Positions 8,731-17,164 are shown, numbered from the stretch's first letter. The stretch is 21,829 bases of DNA from JAWOGN01 sp046496815 (GCA_046496815.1 JAWOGN010000322.1:1-21829), one strand, 5' to 3'. Made by a program: numbers and translations. The notes: generated by a model from the letters alone, not told the origin.

Positions 8731-8910
8731 ATGGCAAAACAAGGTAGACATAGCTTTATAAAGTTTCAGAAAGAACTTAAACGCAAGAAAAAGGCGGAAG
8801 AAAAGCTCGCAAAGCGACTCGCAAAGAAGGATATCGCCCCTGATGTCGATGCGCTTGATGATGCGGATGACTTTGACACGGATGATATCGATGAAGGTGA
8901 AACGCTTTAG
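8731..8910 (+). CDS. Small basic/acidic protein of unknown function (59 aa)
   Basis: The ATG at 8731 is preferred (MAKQGRHSFIKFQKEL). A TTG seven codons upstream gives a longer frame but lacks a ribosome-binding site. The first 38 residues are a Lys/Arg-rich helix (KRKKKAEEKLAKRLAKK). The last 20 are strongly acidic (DVDALDDADDFDTDDIDEGE). I recall short proteins starting MAKQ.RHSF encoded in deltaproteobacteria, often near RRM genes, but no function is known to me. The two-tone charge suggests binding to RNA or a ribonucleoprotein, which is inference only. Confidence 0.65.
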   Translation: MAKQGRHSFIKFQKELKRKKKAEEKLAKRLAKKDIAPDVDALDDADDFDTDDIDEGETL

Positions 8911-9257
8911 AGCCGCCGCATTTCGTTCAGTTTCTTGCCCTCGCACAAAAATGGGCAATCGTTGATGTTGCATTCATCCACAATTTAGTGGACACATCCC
9001 ATTCTTACGTGAATAATGAGCCTGCCGCCGCCGATTTATCGACAAACCGCCCTGGAAATAATCAAAATTCGAACCATTCTTTCAGCGCCCTGATATGAAG
9101 GGATTCGTGCCGGTTGGGGTATAGATTTATCCAGGCATATGCTGAGCATTATGCGGTGTGCCCTGCTTGTCTGATGTTCGGTGAAAATGGAGAAGGTTCA
9201 AGCACAAGGGTGGACTTTTTAAGCAGCGTGCATGGACTGCAAAGGAGTAAATTCCAG
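8911..9257. other. Intergenic region with two small inverted repeats
   Basis: TTGCCC/GGGCAA (8935-8940 and 8953-8958) and TCCAC/GTGGA (8977-8981 and 8988-8992) are short hairpins. Neither has a T-run. The frame of the next gene is open back to a TTG at 9114, but the good ribosome-binding site at 9241-9247 argues that this stretch is untranslated. Confidence 0.4.
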
Positions 9258-10688
9258 ATGGACGAAGCGGAAAACAAAAAGCGTTCTCACCGAGGAAATG
9301 TCTCGCGTTTTTTCGAGCCGCGCAGGATTGCGATTATCGGTTCATTCAAAGAAGGGTTTTTCGGAGGATACGTCATCGTGAAATCCCTAATGAATTCCGG
9401 ATACGGTGGACGGATCTATCCTGTCAACCCCGCGTATAAGGAGGTCCATGGCCTGAAGGTCTATCCCTCCATCAAAGAGGTCCCCAAAACAGTGGACTTG
9501 GTTTTCATTCTGATAAACGCCCGATCCGTTGTGAAGGTCGTCCGGGAATGTGCTCAAAGTGGCGTCAGGGCATTTATCGTCGTGTCGGACGGTTTCGCTG
9601 AAAGAGACTTGAAGGGAAAACACCTGCAAAAGGAACTTCTGAGTTACGCACGTGAACATGGGTTACGGATCATAGGCCCGAACACTGCGGGTGTTGTCAA
9701 CACCGCAAACGGTTTCAATCCCTGTCCTTATGAGGCCGGATATTACAAGTTCAGACACGGCCCTGTTGCAGTGTGCGCACAAACAGGGATGATCAATCCC
9801 CAAGCCTACCCTTACCCCCTATTGCGTTTCGGTGTGAGCAAAATCTGTGACTTTGGGAATAAATGTGATCTCGATGAATGCGATATGCTGGAATATCTGG
9901 AGGACGACCCGGATACGCAGGTCATCAGCATGTATCTGGAAACTATTTGCGATGGGAAAAAATTTCTGGGGACCGCAAAGCGGGTCGCCTCTCAAAAACC
10001 TGTTTTGATTTTGAAAGCCGGAAGAACCCGTGAAGGGGCGAAAGCCTCGGTTTCACACACCGGGGGACTCGCCGTTGACGATAAGATCTTTGAAGCAACC
10101 TGCAACCAGGCAGGTATTCTACGCATCGATACATTCGCTGAGCTGTTTGAAATACCCAAGGTCTTTGCCTCCCAGCCTCTGCCGGAAGGGAACCGATTGG
10201 GTATTGTCACGTTTACGGGTGGAATCGCCGTCCTTGCGATCGATGAGGCGGCCAAGTATCAGCTGGACATCCCCTCGTTGGGCACTAAAACGGCCGACTT
10301 CCTCGATGCGATTTTTCCCGGGCTGGGAACCATGCCCGTTGATATCGGTCCTGTCATGGCAGCAGTGAAGGAGGCGTTTGATCGCTATCCCAACATCCTT
10401 GATGCGGTTATGTCGGATGAAAATGTGAATGCGCTTTTCAATGTCTTGTGGGCGAATTACACGGGAGACATCATAGAGCGGTATATTGAAGCCTACGAAG
10501 GAATAAAGAACCGCTACAGGAAACCGGTGGTGACCTGGATCTACGGACCGAGCGCGCAGTCCACCAGAGAGCTGGCTGGGCGACTGGAAGACAGGGGTTT
10601 TCCGGTCTTCACCCGGCCTGAAACCGCAATCAAGGCACTGGGTCTGGCATGGCGGCACGCGTCTACCAGGTACGGTGCACGGACCTGA
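9258..10688 (+). CDS. CoA-binding alpha subunit of an ADP-forming acyl-CoA synthetase
   Basis: Start chosen at the ATG 9258 (476 aa), which follows AAAGGAG by 10 bp. The protein has the order of the NDP-forming acetyl-CoA synthetase alpha chain. First is a CoA-binding Rossmann domain (RRIAIIGSFKE, then YPVNPAY, then GPNTAG). Succinyl-CoA-synthetase-like flavodoxin domains follow, with GNKCDLDECDMLEYLEDDP and the catalytic phospho-histidine in SHTGGL (His267). The family interconverts acyl-CoA + ADP + Pi with acid + CoA + ATP. The ATP-grasp beta domain is absent and no gene for it is adjacent, so it must work with a partner coded elsewhere or do something else. The usual SQSG loop reads AQTG, a sign of a divergent subfamily. 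Substrate cannot be inferred. Confidence 0.85.
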   Translation: MDEAENKKRSHRGNVSRFFEPRRIAIIGSFKEGFFGGYVIVKSLMNSGYGGRIYPVNPAYKEVHGLKVYPSIKEVPKTVDLVFILINARSVVKVVRECAQSGVRAFIVVSDGFAERDLKGKHLQKELLSYAREHGLRIIGPNTAGVVNTANGFNPCPYEAGYYKFRHGPVAVCAQTGMINPQAYPYPLLRFGVSKICDFGNKCDLDECDMLEYLEDDPDTQVISMYLETICDGKKFLGTAKRVASQKPVLILKAGRTREGAKASVSHTGGLAVDDKIFEATCNQAGILRIDTFAELFEIPKVFASQPLPEGNRLGIVTFTGGIAVLAIDEAAKYQLDIPSLGTKTADFLDAIFPGLGTMPVDIGPVMAAVKEAFDRYPNILDAVMSDENVNALFNVLWANYTGDIIERYIEAYEGIKNRYRKPVVTWIYGPSAQSTRELAGRLEDRGFPVFTRPETAIKALGLAWRHASTRYGART

Positions 10689-10782
10689 ACGAACGGTAAG
10701 CACATCGAGCGCATGATCGGTTTAAAGTGCTGTTTGGCTGCTGATTTTGATCAGGTATATTTCATAGAAAGGATATGTCGAC

Positions 10783-11178
10783 ATGAAAAAGCGTATTGAC
10801 GTCTATTTTCCCGGCGGCAAGGGAGTGGATGCCAAAGTTGACGGCATGATCATCCATACGGACCAATCCGTCGAAAACGGAGGGCAGGGCGCGGCCCCTG
10901 AGCCTTTCCAGTTCTTCCTTATATCGATAGCGACCTGTGCAGGAATTTATGCACTGGAATTTTGCCAGGCTCGTGAGTTACCCGTCCAAGATATGGCGCT
11001 GACCATGAGTTATGAATTTGATGAAAAAAACGAATTGTGTGAAAAAATGAATATTGATTTGAGTCTCCCCCCGGAATTTCCCGAACGATATAAAAAGGCC
11101 ATTGTGAGGGTGATGGGTCTCTGCAGTGTGAAAAAGCAGATCATGAATCCACCTGAATTCGTCATTAGTGCGCAGTGA
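10783..11178 (+). CDS. OsmC/Ohr-family protein
   Basis: The 131-residue protein has the OsmC layout: an N-terminal sheet, then the helix carrying the first redox cysteine (ATCAGIYALEF, C52), and a second cysteine near the end (GLCSVKKQ, C114). These two positions correspond to the peroxide-reducing thiol pair of OsmC/Ohr proteins. AAAGGAT precedes the ATG. It follows the acyl-CoA synthetase subunit gene by 94 bp on the same strand. A role in removing organic hydroperoxides fits the family. However, many short members of this type (often annotated YhfA- or OsmC-like) have no proven function. Confidence 0.8.
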   Translation: MKKRIDVYFPGGKGVDAKVDGMIIHTDQSVENGGQGAAPEPFQFFLISIATCAGIYALEFCQARELPVQDMALTMSYEFDEKNELCEKMNIDLSLPPEFPERYKKAIVRVMGLCSVKKQIMNPPEFVISAQ

Positions 11179-11559
11179 GAGACATTTACGGGCAAGACTG
11201 GCGGAGCTAAAGCATTCATAGCCGACTGGCGTGCTTCAATTTCTTTATCTCGGTTCATTGCGTAGATCCCGAAACAATTTCCGAATTCTTTCGATGGAGA
11301 AACCTCCTCTTTTTACTGCGTAATACCGTAAAATGTACCCTGAAGCAGGAGTGGCCACCATTTTGTGCACCATTATCTCCCTCCACTCAAGCGCACCATT
11401 TCTCGGTCTTGATGCACGGGGAAATATGCGCTTTTGGAATATTCCAACCGCTTCAGATCATGAAAGATCATATCGGCGGCCGAAGCTTTCTTGATCAGAT
11501 CCGCCTTGCTCGAAACTTCCCGTTGCAATCGAGGTTTAAATAATTACCTTGCTAACCGA
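11179..11559. other. Intergenic region before the typA promoter
   Basis: No gene is seen. TTGGAATATTCCAA at 11434-11447 is a perfect 14-bp palindrome that could be a repressor site. Two GCACCATT half-sites near 11368 and 11391 were noted but are unpaired. Confidence 0.35.
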
Positions 11560-11588
11560 TTGCGCTTGGTGCAGGGTGCTTTTATAAA
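11560..11588 (+). promoter_or_regulatory. Probable sigma-70 promoter upstream of typA
   Basis: TTGCGC (11560-11565), a 17-bp spacer, then TATAAA (11583-11588). Transcription would begin near 11595, about 100 bp before typA. Confidence 0.5.
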
Positions 11589-11625
11589 AATTATGCTTTA
11601 CCTGGGTAGGAGCTCTCGTCAAATG

Positions 11626-11649
11626 CCCGCAGCTTGCGGGTTCTTTTTT
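11626..11649 (+). terminator. Intrinsic terminator in the typA leader
   Basis: CCCGCA-GCT-TGCGGG is a perfect 6-bp GC stem followed by TTCTTTTTT. It lies about 30 bp after the predicted transcription start and 48 bp before the typA ATG, so it either ends an upstream transcript or attenuates typA. Confidence 0.7.
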
Positions 11650-11696
11650 GACATCATGATGCTTCACTCTGTGGGCTGAGAAAGGTTAAGAAACGG

Positions 11697-13547
11697 ATGA
11701 AGCAAATTGAGAGAAATTTTGGATTGAGAAACATTGCGATTATCTCACACGTCGACCACGGAAAAACCACACTTGTTGATGCCATGTTCAAGCAGAGCGG
11801 CTTGATCAGGGCCGGGCAGGAAGTACACGACAGAATCATGGATAATTTGGAGTTGGAGAGGGAAAGAGGCATCACCATTGCTGCGAAAAACTGCGCTGTC
11901 CCCTGGAAGGGCGTCAAAATAAACGTCATTGATACCCCTGGCCATGCTGATTTCGGAGGAGAAGTGGAGCGGGCCATCACCATGGCCGACGGTGCGCTGC
12001 TCCTCGTTGATGCATCCGAGGGGCCGCTTCCCCAGACACGATTTGTTTTGAAAAAAACGCTGGAGGCCGGCCTAAAAGTCATTGTGGTGATCAATAAAAT
12101 TGACCGAAAAGACGCAAGACCCCAGGAGGTTTTGAATGAAATCTATGATCTTTTCATTGATCTGGACGCAACGGATGAACAGCTTGATTTTCCCCTACTT
12201 TATGCGGTAGGGCGGAATGGGTTTGCGCAAAAGGAACTAAAAGAGAAAGGCGAAAGTTTGCGTATTCTTTTTGATACAATTTTGGAGCAGATACCAGTCC
12301 CTTCATATGATCCGGATGAGCCCTTCCAGATGCGGGTCGCCGACTTGGGGTACTCCGACTTCCTCGGCAGGCTTGCCATCGGCAAAATCGTGAACGGCGA
12401 AGCCAGATACAATGACAGCCTCGCTTGCATCAGCGAAAATGGCAGGATGCTTCCGCTCAAAATATCAAAACTGCAGGTCTATGAAGGAATGAACTTAAAG
12501 GAAGTCAAGTTCGCGGGACCTGGTGATATTGTCGTTCTTTCGGGCATAGAACAGGTCAAGATCGGCGACACGATCTGCACAAGGGAATTCCCAAAGCCCT
12601 TGAGAAGAATCGTCGTCGAGGAACCGACTGTTTCCATGAGGTTCGCCATCAACGATTCTCCCTTCGGCGGCAGTGAGGGTCGATACGTGCAATCCAGCAA
12701 AATCTGGGAACGTCTTCTGAAGGAAACTTTGAGAAACGTAGCCATCAAAGTGGAGGAAACCGAAGACAGGGAGAGTTTTATCGTCAAAGGCAGAGGTGAG
12801 TTTCAGTTGGCGATCCTCATCGAAACCATGAGAAGAGAAGGCTTCGAGTTCTGCGTAGGCCGCCCTGAAGTCATATATAAGTTCAAAAACGGAAGAAAAC
12901 AGGAACCCATAGAAAACCTCTTTATTGACTGCAAGGAAAATTCCCTTGGCATTGTCTCGGAAAAACTTGCGGTCCGTAGAGGCAAAATGACCAACCTCGT
13001 TCCTTCGGGAAATGGAAGGATCCGGCTCGAATTCACTTTACCGTCGCGAGGGCTTATCGGGTACAGAGACGAATTTCTTACCGACACAAAAGGCACCGGC
13101 ATCATGAACTCCTATCTCGCAGGGTACGAAGACCACAGGGGTGACTTCCCGTCCCGGTTTACCGGCTCTATCGTGGCTGACAGGCAGGGGAGTGCTGTGG
13201 CATACGGCCTTTTCAACCTCGAACCCAGGGGCAGGCTTTTCATCGTGCCCGGCGATCTCGTCTATGAGGGCATGATTGTCGGTGAGCACAACAGAGAAAA
13301 CGATATCAACGTCAACCCCTGCAAAGAGAAGAAGCTTTCCAACATGCGGGCTGCGGGCAAGGACGAGCACATCAATCTCACACCGGTAAAGCCTGTCACC
13401 CTCGAGCATGCAATAGATTTCATCAGGGAAGATGAATTGGTCGAAGTAACACCGAAGTCGATACGTCTGCGCAAAATCATCCTGTCCGCACACGGGCGGC
13501 ATTTAACCCGTGCATTCAAGAAAAAGGCAGCCGTGGCCGGCGGCTAG
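11697..13547 (+). CDS. typA: Ribosome-associated GTPase TypA/BipA
   Basis: A 616-residue translational GTPase, the usual length for TypA. G1 is HVDHGKTT (18-25), followed by RGITI (G2), DTPGHADF with the catalytic His (G3) and NKID (G4). Then come the EF-G-like domains II, III and V and the TypA-specific C-terminal region (GLIGYRDEFLTDTKGTG, then NMRAAGKDE). TypA binds the 70S ribosome and helps 50S assembly and growth under stress, especially cold. The G5 segment, normally SAxxG (YASALNG in E. coli), reads YAVGRNG here, so the Ser-Ala is replaced. A weak ribosome-binding site (GAAAGG) precedes the ATG. The ATP-PPase gene follows after 107 bp. Confidence 0.96.
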   Translation: MKQIERNFGLRNIAIISHVDHGKTTLVDAMFKQSGLIRAGQEVHDRIMDNLELERERGITIAAKNCAVPWKGVKINVIDTPGHADFGGEVERAITMADGALLLVDASEGPLPQTRFVLKKTLEAGLKVIVVINKIDRKDARPQEVLNEIYDLFIDLDATDEQLDFPLLYAVGRNGFAQKELKEKGESLRILFDTILEQIPVPSYDPDEPFQMRVADLGYSDFLGRLAIGKIVNGEARYNDSLACISENGRMLPLKISKLQVYEGMNLKEVKFAGPGDIVVLSGIEQVKIGDTICTREFPKPLRRIVVEEPTVSMRFAINDSPFGGSEGRYVQSSKIWERLLKETLRNVAIKVEETEDRESFIVKGRGEFQLAILIETMRREGFEFCVGRPEVIYKFKNGRKQEPIENLFIDCKENSLGIVSEKLAVRRGKMTNLVPSGNGRIRLEFTLPSRGLIGYRDEFLTDTKGTGIMNSYLAGYEDHRGDFPSRFTGSIVADRQGSAVAYGLFNLEPRGRLFIVPGDLVYEGMIVGEHNRENDINVNPCKEKKLSNMRAAGKDEHINLTPVKPVTLEHAIDFIREDELVEVTPKSIRLRKIILSAHGRHLTRAFKKKAAVAGG

Positions 13548-13654
13548 AAAGTCAAACGGATTGCCGGTATTTATGAGGTTGAAACAAGTAAAGAACAGGC
13601 ATCTGTTCGTTATTACGAGATTCATATTCAAGAAGGGGATAGTGAGGGGGAGAT

Positions 13655-14620
13655 ATGGAAAACACGGAAATCAGATCGGCGGAATTTCAAGCAGAGAAAT
13701 TCATTGAGGACAAAGTCCGGGAGATCGCCTCGACGGTGGGTGACGGGGTGGCGATCAATGCCTTGTCCGGAGGTGTGGACTCCTCGGTGGTGACCTTGCT
13801 CGGGCACAAGGCCTTGGGAGAACAATTAAAGACGTATTTCATAGATAATGGTCTCATGAGGGAAAATGAGCCGGGGTACATCGTCTCTCTGTTCCAAGAT
13901 CTGGGGGTCAAGGTTGAACTTGCAGATGCCGGAGAGGTTTTTCTGAATGCTCTGAAGGGGCTGACGGACCCGGAAGAAAAAAGAGAGGCCATCACAAGTT
14001 CTTTTTACAAAAACATCTTTGGCCGGCTTGTGAGGAATGCAGGCGCCAAATACCTCCTTCAGGGGACCAATTACACCGATATCGAAGAGACGGTGGCCGG
14101 AATCAAGAGACAGCACAACATCCTCGAGCAAATCGGAATTGACCCGGAGCAGACATATGGATACAGGGTACTGGAACCCTTGATCCAAATCCGAAAGCCT
14201 GCCATCAGGGAGCTTGGAAAAGCCCTCGGCCTGCCGGCGGAGCTGTATGGTCGCCCGCCTTTCCCGGGCCCGGCTTTGGCCGCAAGGATCATCGGCGAGG
14301 TCACACAGGAAAGGATCGACACGGTACGGGCTGCCACCAAAATCGTTGAGGAGGAACTCTCCGAGAGCCGTGCCTTCCAGTACCTGGCAGTCCTCCACGA
14401 GGACAGGGTTGTGGGCATGAGAGAGGGAAAGCGGGACTTCGGCCTCCAAATCGAGGTCAGATGCTGGGATAGTACGGATGCCGTGACAGGAACCCCCACA
14501 AAACTGCCCTGGAGCTTACTCGAAACGCTGTCGGATAGAATCGTTGCTGAAGTAACGGCGGTTGTCAGCGTGACCTATAATATCACCAAGAAACCACCTT
14601 CAACCATAGAGGCGGTCTGA
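13655..14620 (+). CDS. Free-standing GMP-synthase-type ATP pyrophosphatase
   Basis: The 321-residue protein is the ATP-PPase plus dimerisation part of GMP synthase, with no glutaminase domain. The PP-loop is SGGVDSS (38-44). GTNYTDIEE, RPPFPGPALAARIIGE and a C-terminal KPPSTIE follow in the usual order. In archaea such a chain pairs with a separate glutaminase to amidate XMP to GMP, but no glutaminase gene is adjacent. Several positions depart from true GMP synthases: the SHHNVGG segment reads RQHNILE, GPGL reads GPAL, and the final IEWE reads IEAV. The substrate may therefore differ from XMP, or ammonia may be used directly. GTGAGGGGGAG is the ribosome-binding site. A GAACAG/CTGTTC hairpin lies in the leader (13593-13608). 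Confidence 0.85.
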   Translation: MENTEIRSAEFQAEKFIEDKVREIASTVGDGVAINALSGGVDSSVVTLLGHKALGEQLKTYFIDNGLMRENEPGYIVSLFQDLGVKVELADAGEVFLNALKGLTDPEEKREAITSSFYKNIFGRLVRNAGAKYLLQGTNYTDIEETVAGIKRQHNILEQIGIDPEQTYGYRVLEPLIQIRKPAIRELGKALGLPAELYGRPPFPGPALAARIIGEVTQERIDTVRAATKIVEEELSESRAFQYLAVLHEDRVVGMREGKRDFGLQIEVRCWDSTDAVTGTPTKLPWSLLETLSDRIVAEVTAVVSVTYNITKKPPSTIEAV

Positions 14621-14625
14621 GCGAA

Positions 14626-14679
14626 GGGGGCGTTTCAGTTTTCTGCGCGCTTTATATGAACGGCGCCCCCGTGGTTTTT
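14626..14679 (+). terminator. Possible terminator between convergent genes
   Basis: GGGGGCG (14626-14632) pairs with CGCCCCC (14664-14670), followed by GTGGTTTTT. The loop is about 31 nt. It would serve the plus-strand ATP-PPase gene, which converges with the hemerythrin gene. Confidence 0.45.
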
Positions 14680-14719
14680 CTGAAAAACGCATTTCAAATG
14701 CAGGCCGAAAAAGCTTCGC

Positions 14720-15274
14720 TTAATTCACATGCGCCTGGGTCAACCTCTGGACCAGGTTTACGAAAGACTCATGTTTACCTTCACCAATTTTCTCGCGTTC
14801 TAATCTTTCGAATTCCTGCGATATCTCGAGTTGCCTTTCTTCCGAAAGCTTCTCCCTTACGCCCGGCAATAAAGTGCCATTTTCCGTTCGAATGTGCTTA
14901 CGAATAAGCTCCACATAACGTTTTGCCGGATCCACAAAATCAGATGGCGGGACAGCGGCTCCCTCCTTCGATATCTCTATAAAACGTCCCATCTGCTCCA
15001 CAAGCGCTCGGCCGGTCCGATGTTCCATGCGCAGGTTCTTTATAAGATCCGATTCATCGAAAACCCCTAAAGCCTCCAGTCCCGGAAAAAGGATGTCTTC
15101 TTCTTTTCCGTGGTGACATCGGTCAACGAAAACCCTCAGAAACGCTACTATCTCCTCAATGTCTTTCGCGAGCCCTATCTCATGCTTTTCCATCTTGCTG
15201 CAAATGGCTTGCAACACCGCAAGCATCTTCATGGTCAGTGCGTGTTCTACTTTCAAATCTTCAGCGGGTTTCAT
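14720..15274 (-). CDS. Hemerythrin-like HHE-domain protein
   Basis: A 184-residue four-helix hemerythrin domain. Likely di-iron ligands are H11, H54 or H55 with E58 or E59 (CHHGKEED), H85 (MEH), H127 and E131 (RKHIRTENG). These proteins bind O2 or NO, or store and sense iron, and are common in anaerobes for oxygen defence. GAGGAGGT lies just before the ATG. This ribosome-binding site and the first codons lie inside the last codons of the upstream recombinase gene (14-bp overlap), an odd arrangement for a host gene and a sign that the mobile element inserted directly against it. The original promoter has then probably been displaced. Confidence 0.9.
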   Translation of the reverse strand: MKPAEDLKVEHALTMKMLAVLQAICSKMEKHEIGLAKDIEEIVAFLRVFVDRCHHGKEEDILFPGLEALGVFDESDLIKNLRMEHRTGRALVEQMGRFIEISKEGAAVPPSDFVDPAKRYVELIRKHIRTENGTLLPGVREKLSEERQLEISQEFERLEREKIGEGKHESFVNLVQRLTQAHVN

Positions 15275-17087
15275 CGGTTACCTCCTCTTGATTATGATTT
15301 AGGATTATCATAGGTTCCATAAAAAGATACCTTGACAAATTATCAAAGTAGTTTTTGTTTAACTCATAAGGTTCTGGAAGTTTGCCTGTTACGCTATAGG
15401 CCTTCAACGCCCTGATTATTTCAGCAAGATTCAGGGTTCCTTCGAGCCTCCATCCCATCACGATAGGACCTCTTGCTTTTCCTGACTCTCCTAAATGAGC
15501 CTTTGAAATGGTCTGTTTTGCCTGAAAACTTTCATCGATCACGACCTTGGCCGAATCACCCAAAAAGAGGCGGAATAACTTCTGCTTCTCACTCACGGAC
15601 ATCCCTTCGATTTTCCGAATGAGACCCTTTCCAAACTTCTTTATATCCGTCTCCGCCTCTATGAGTTGGTCCTGATTGCTTTGTTTCTTCTCTGACAGCC
15701 TGAGTAATTCGAGGACATCAAGTTTTTCCTCCTCCAGGTCTGCCCTCTGGGTTTTAAGCTGCTCGCTCTTCTTTGCTAAGACTTCTTTACTCCATCCCAC
15801 GTCATTCAATGTAAATTCCAAGAGGCGTTCTTCCTTAGATGATATCTTCTCAATCTCCTTATCGATTCGATTAAGTTTAGATTCAAGCTTTTCAATCTTC
15901 CCTTTGTTCTCTTCCGCCTGGTTGAACTCCTGCATCGTCTTTGCCGGATCTCTCAAAAGGTTCGTGATGAGCCTAGACTCCACCAAACTTTCGATTTTTT
16001 TGGCATTGACCCATGGTGCATTGTCGCATCTCTCGGTTTTAAGTTTTGATGAAACCAGCTTTTTGCCACATACGTAATACCTTGTGCCTCGGTTAATTCC
16101 ACCATGCCGACAATGTAGCCCACCACCACAGATGCCACATGTCAAAAGACCTCGCAAGATGAAGTCATCATCGGGTTTCTTGACTCTTTCAACGAAGTTT
16201 GCTTTGATTTTCTTTCTGAGTGTATCGTATTCCTGTTTCGTGAAGATCTTCGGTGCCTTGACTTCAATCCACTCATCTTTGTCGAAATCCGGCAATTTCT
16301 GAAATTTGTTCGTCCCATTCTCACTGCCGATGAGTTTTTGTCTCCTGCGGTTACAGATTATTTTACCCTGCAAACTATTTTCCTGCCTTAATAGGCTCGA
16401 TAAATTTGATGGCCCCCATTTTTTACCGCGTTTTGTTTTGATTCCTTTTTCGTTCAACCTGGCCGACACTTCAATCAAGGATAGACCGTCCTTTACAATC
16501 CAAGTGTAAATCTTTCTCAGTGTCTGGCTCTCCTCCGGATGAAGTACCAGTTTATGTTCGACGATTTTTCCCTTAGAATCTCGAATGGTTTCTTTTTGGA
16601 GACCGAACAGAATGGATGGAAGGACATATTGATTATCAAGCAATTTGCTTTTTTTCCCTCTTTTCATACGCTCCGAAATAGCAGAGCTTTCTTTCGCAGC
16701 GTACCATTGTTTGAGATAAACCATAAGCTCATCATCCAGGGTTTCTACCGACTGTAGGCCATCAGTGGGACTTGCAATTTTTATATCATGTTCCTTCAGC
16801 GTCTTTATAATCAGGGCTCGCTCGGTGGGATCTGTGCTTCGAGTTATCCTGCTAAACTCGATGACGACTAGGATATTAAACTTGTTTTCCTCTGCGTCGC
16901 CCAATAAGCGGATGAAGTCCCCTCGCCCTTTGATGAACGAGCCACTTATTCCTTCATCCGTGTATTCTCCTGTAAGTTCCCAGCCCGAATCTTTCACGAA
17001 TTTCGGCAGGATGGCCTTTTGTGATTCGATGCTATGCTTCTCCTTTTGTGTGCTCGTCGATACTCGGTAATAAATCGCTGCCTTCAT
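15261..17087 (-). CDS. Large serine recombinase (site-specific integrase)
   Basis: Start chosen at the ATG 17085-17087 (608 aa, MKAAIYYRVSTSTQ), preceded by GGAGGGAG. The N-terminal resolvase domain has the nucleophile S10 in YRVST, then EYTDEGISG and IEFSRITR. A recombinase DNA-binding domain (about 150-255) follows, then a zinc ribbon with CGIC and two later cysteines (about 317-354) and a long coiled coil (about 390-465). These are the parts of phage- and ICE-type large serine integrases that join attP and attB. Its last 14 bp overlap the hemerythrin gene, and the final residues (HNQEEVTDETR) are coded by that gene's ribosome-binding site. The C-terminal end may therefore have been fused at integration. 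Confidence 0.93.
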   Translation of the reverse strand: MKAAIYYRVSTSTQKEKHSIESQKAILPKFVKDSGWELTGEYTDEGISGSFIKGRGDFIRLLGDAEENKFNILVVIEFSRITRSTDPTERALIIKTLKEHDIKIASPTDGLQSVETLDDELMVYLKQWYAAKESSAISERMKRGKKSKLLDNQYVLPSILFGLQKETIRDSKGKIVEHKLVLHPEESQTLRKIYTWIVKDGLSLIEVSARLNEKGIKTKRGKKWGPSNLSSLLRQENSLQGKIICNRRRQKLIGSENGTNKFQKLPDFDKDEWIEVKAPKIFTKQEYDTLRKKIKANFVERVKKPDDDFILRGLLTCGICGGGLHCRHGGINRGTRYYVCGKKLVSSKLKTERCDNAPWVNAKKIESLVESRLITNLLRDPAKTMQEFNQAEENKGKIEKLESKLNRIDKEIEKISSKEERLLEFTLNDVGWSKEVLAKKSEQLKTQRADLEEEKLDVLELLRLSEKKQSNQDQLIEAETDIKKFGKGLIRKIEGMSVSEKQKLFRLFLGDSAKVVIDESFQAKQTISKAHLGESGKARGPIVMGWRLEGTLNLAEIIRALKAYSVTGKLPEPYELNKNYFDNLSRYLFMEPMIILNHNQEEVTDETR

Positions 17088-17120
17088 CACTCCCTCCATT
17101 TCGAACAATCTTAAATCCCC

Positions 17121-17150
17121 TTGACAAAAAAAAGCAAAAAAAATTAAAAT
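17121..17150 (+). promoter_or_regulatory. Possible plus-strand (antisense) promoter
   Basis: TTGACA (17121-17126), an 18-bp A-rich spacer, and TAAAAT (17145-17150) point rightward, against all genes of the element. A transcript would enter the hairpin at 17165-17209 and then run antisense to the 125-residue protein gene. Confidence 0.4.
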
Positions 17151-17164
17151 TTGGTTTTGTTGGA

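Noticed and set aside
8977..8992. End of an insertion sequence (TCCAC/GTGGA)
   Set aside because: Only one short hairpin, with no transposase gene or matching end nearby.
10119..10703. Minus-strand 194-residue open frame
   Set aside because: Antisense to the acyl-CoA synthetase subunit gene, with no motifs.
11340..11425. NtrC-type sites (two GCACCATT half-sites)
   Set aside because: Neither has its inverted partner, and no sigma-54 -24/-12 pair with correct spacing is present.
13826..14449. Minus-strand 207-residue open frame
   Set aside because: It lies opposite the ATP-PPase gene, has no family resemblance, and its composition mirrors the real gene.
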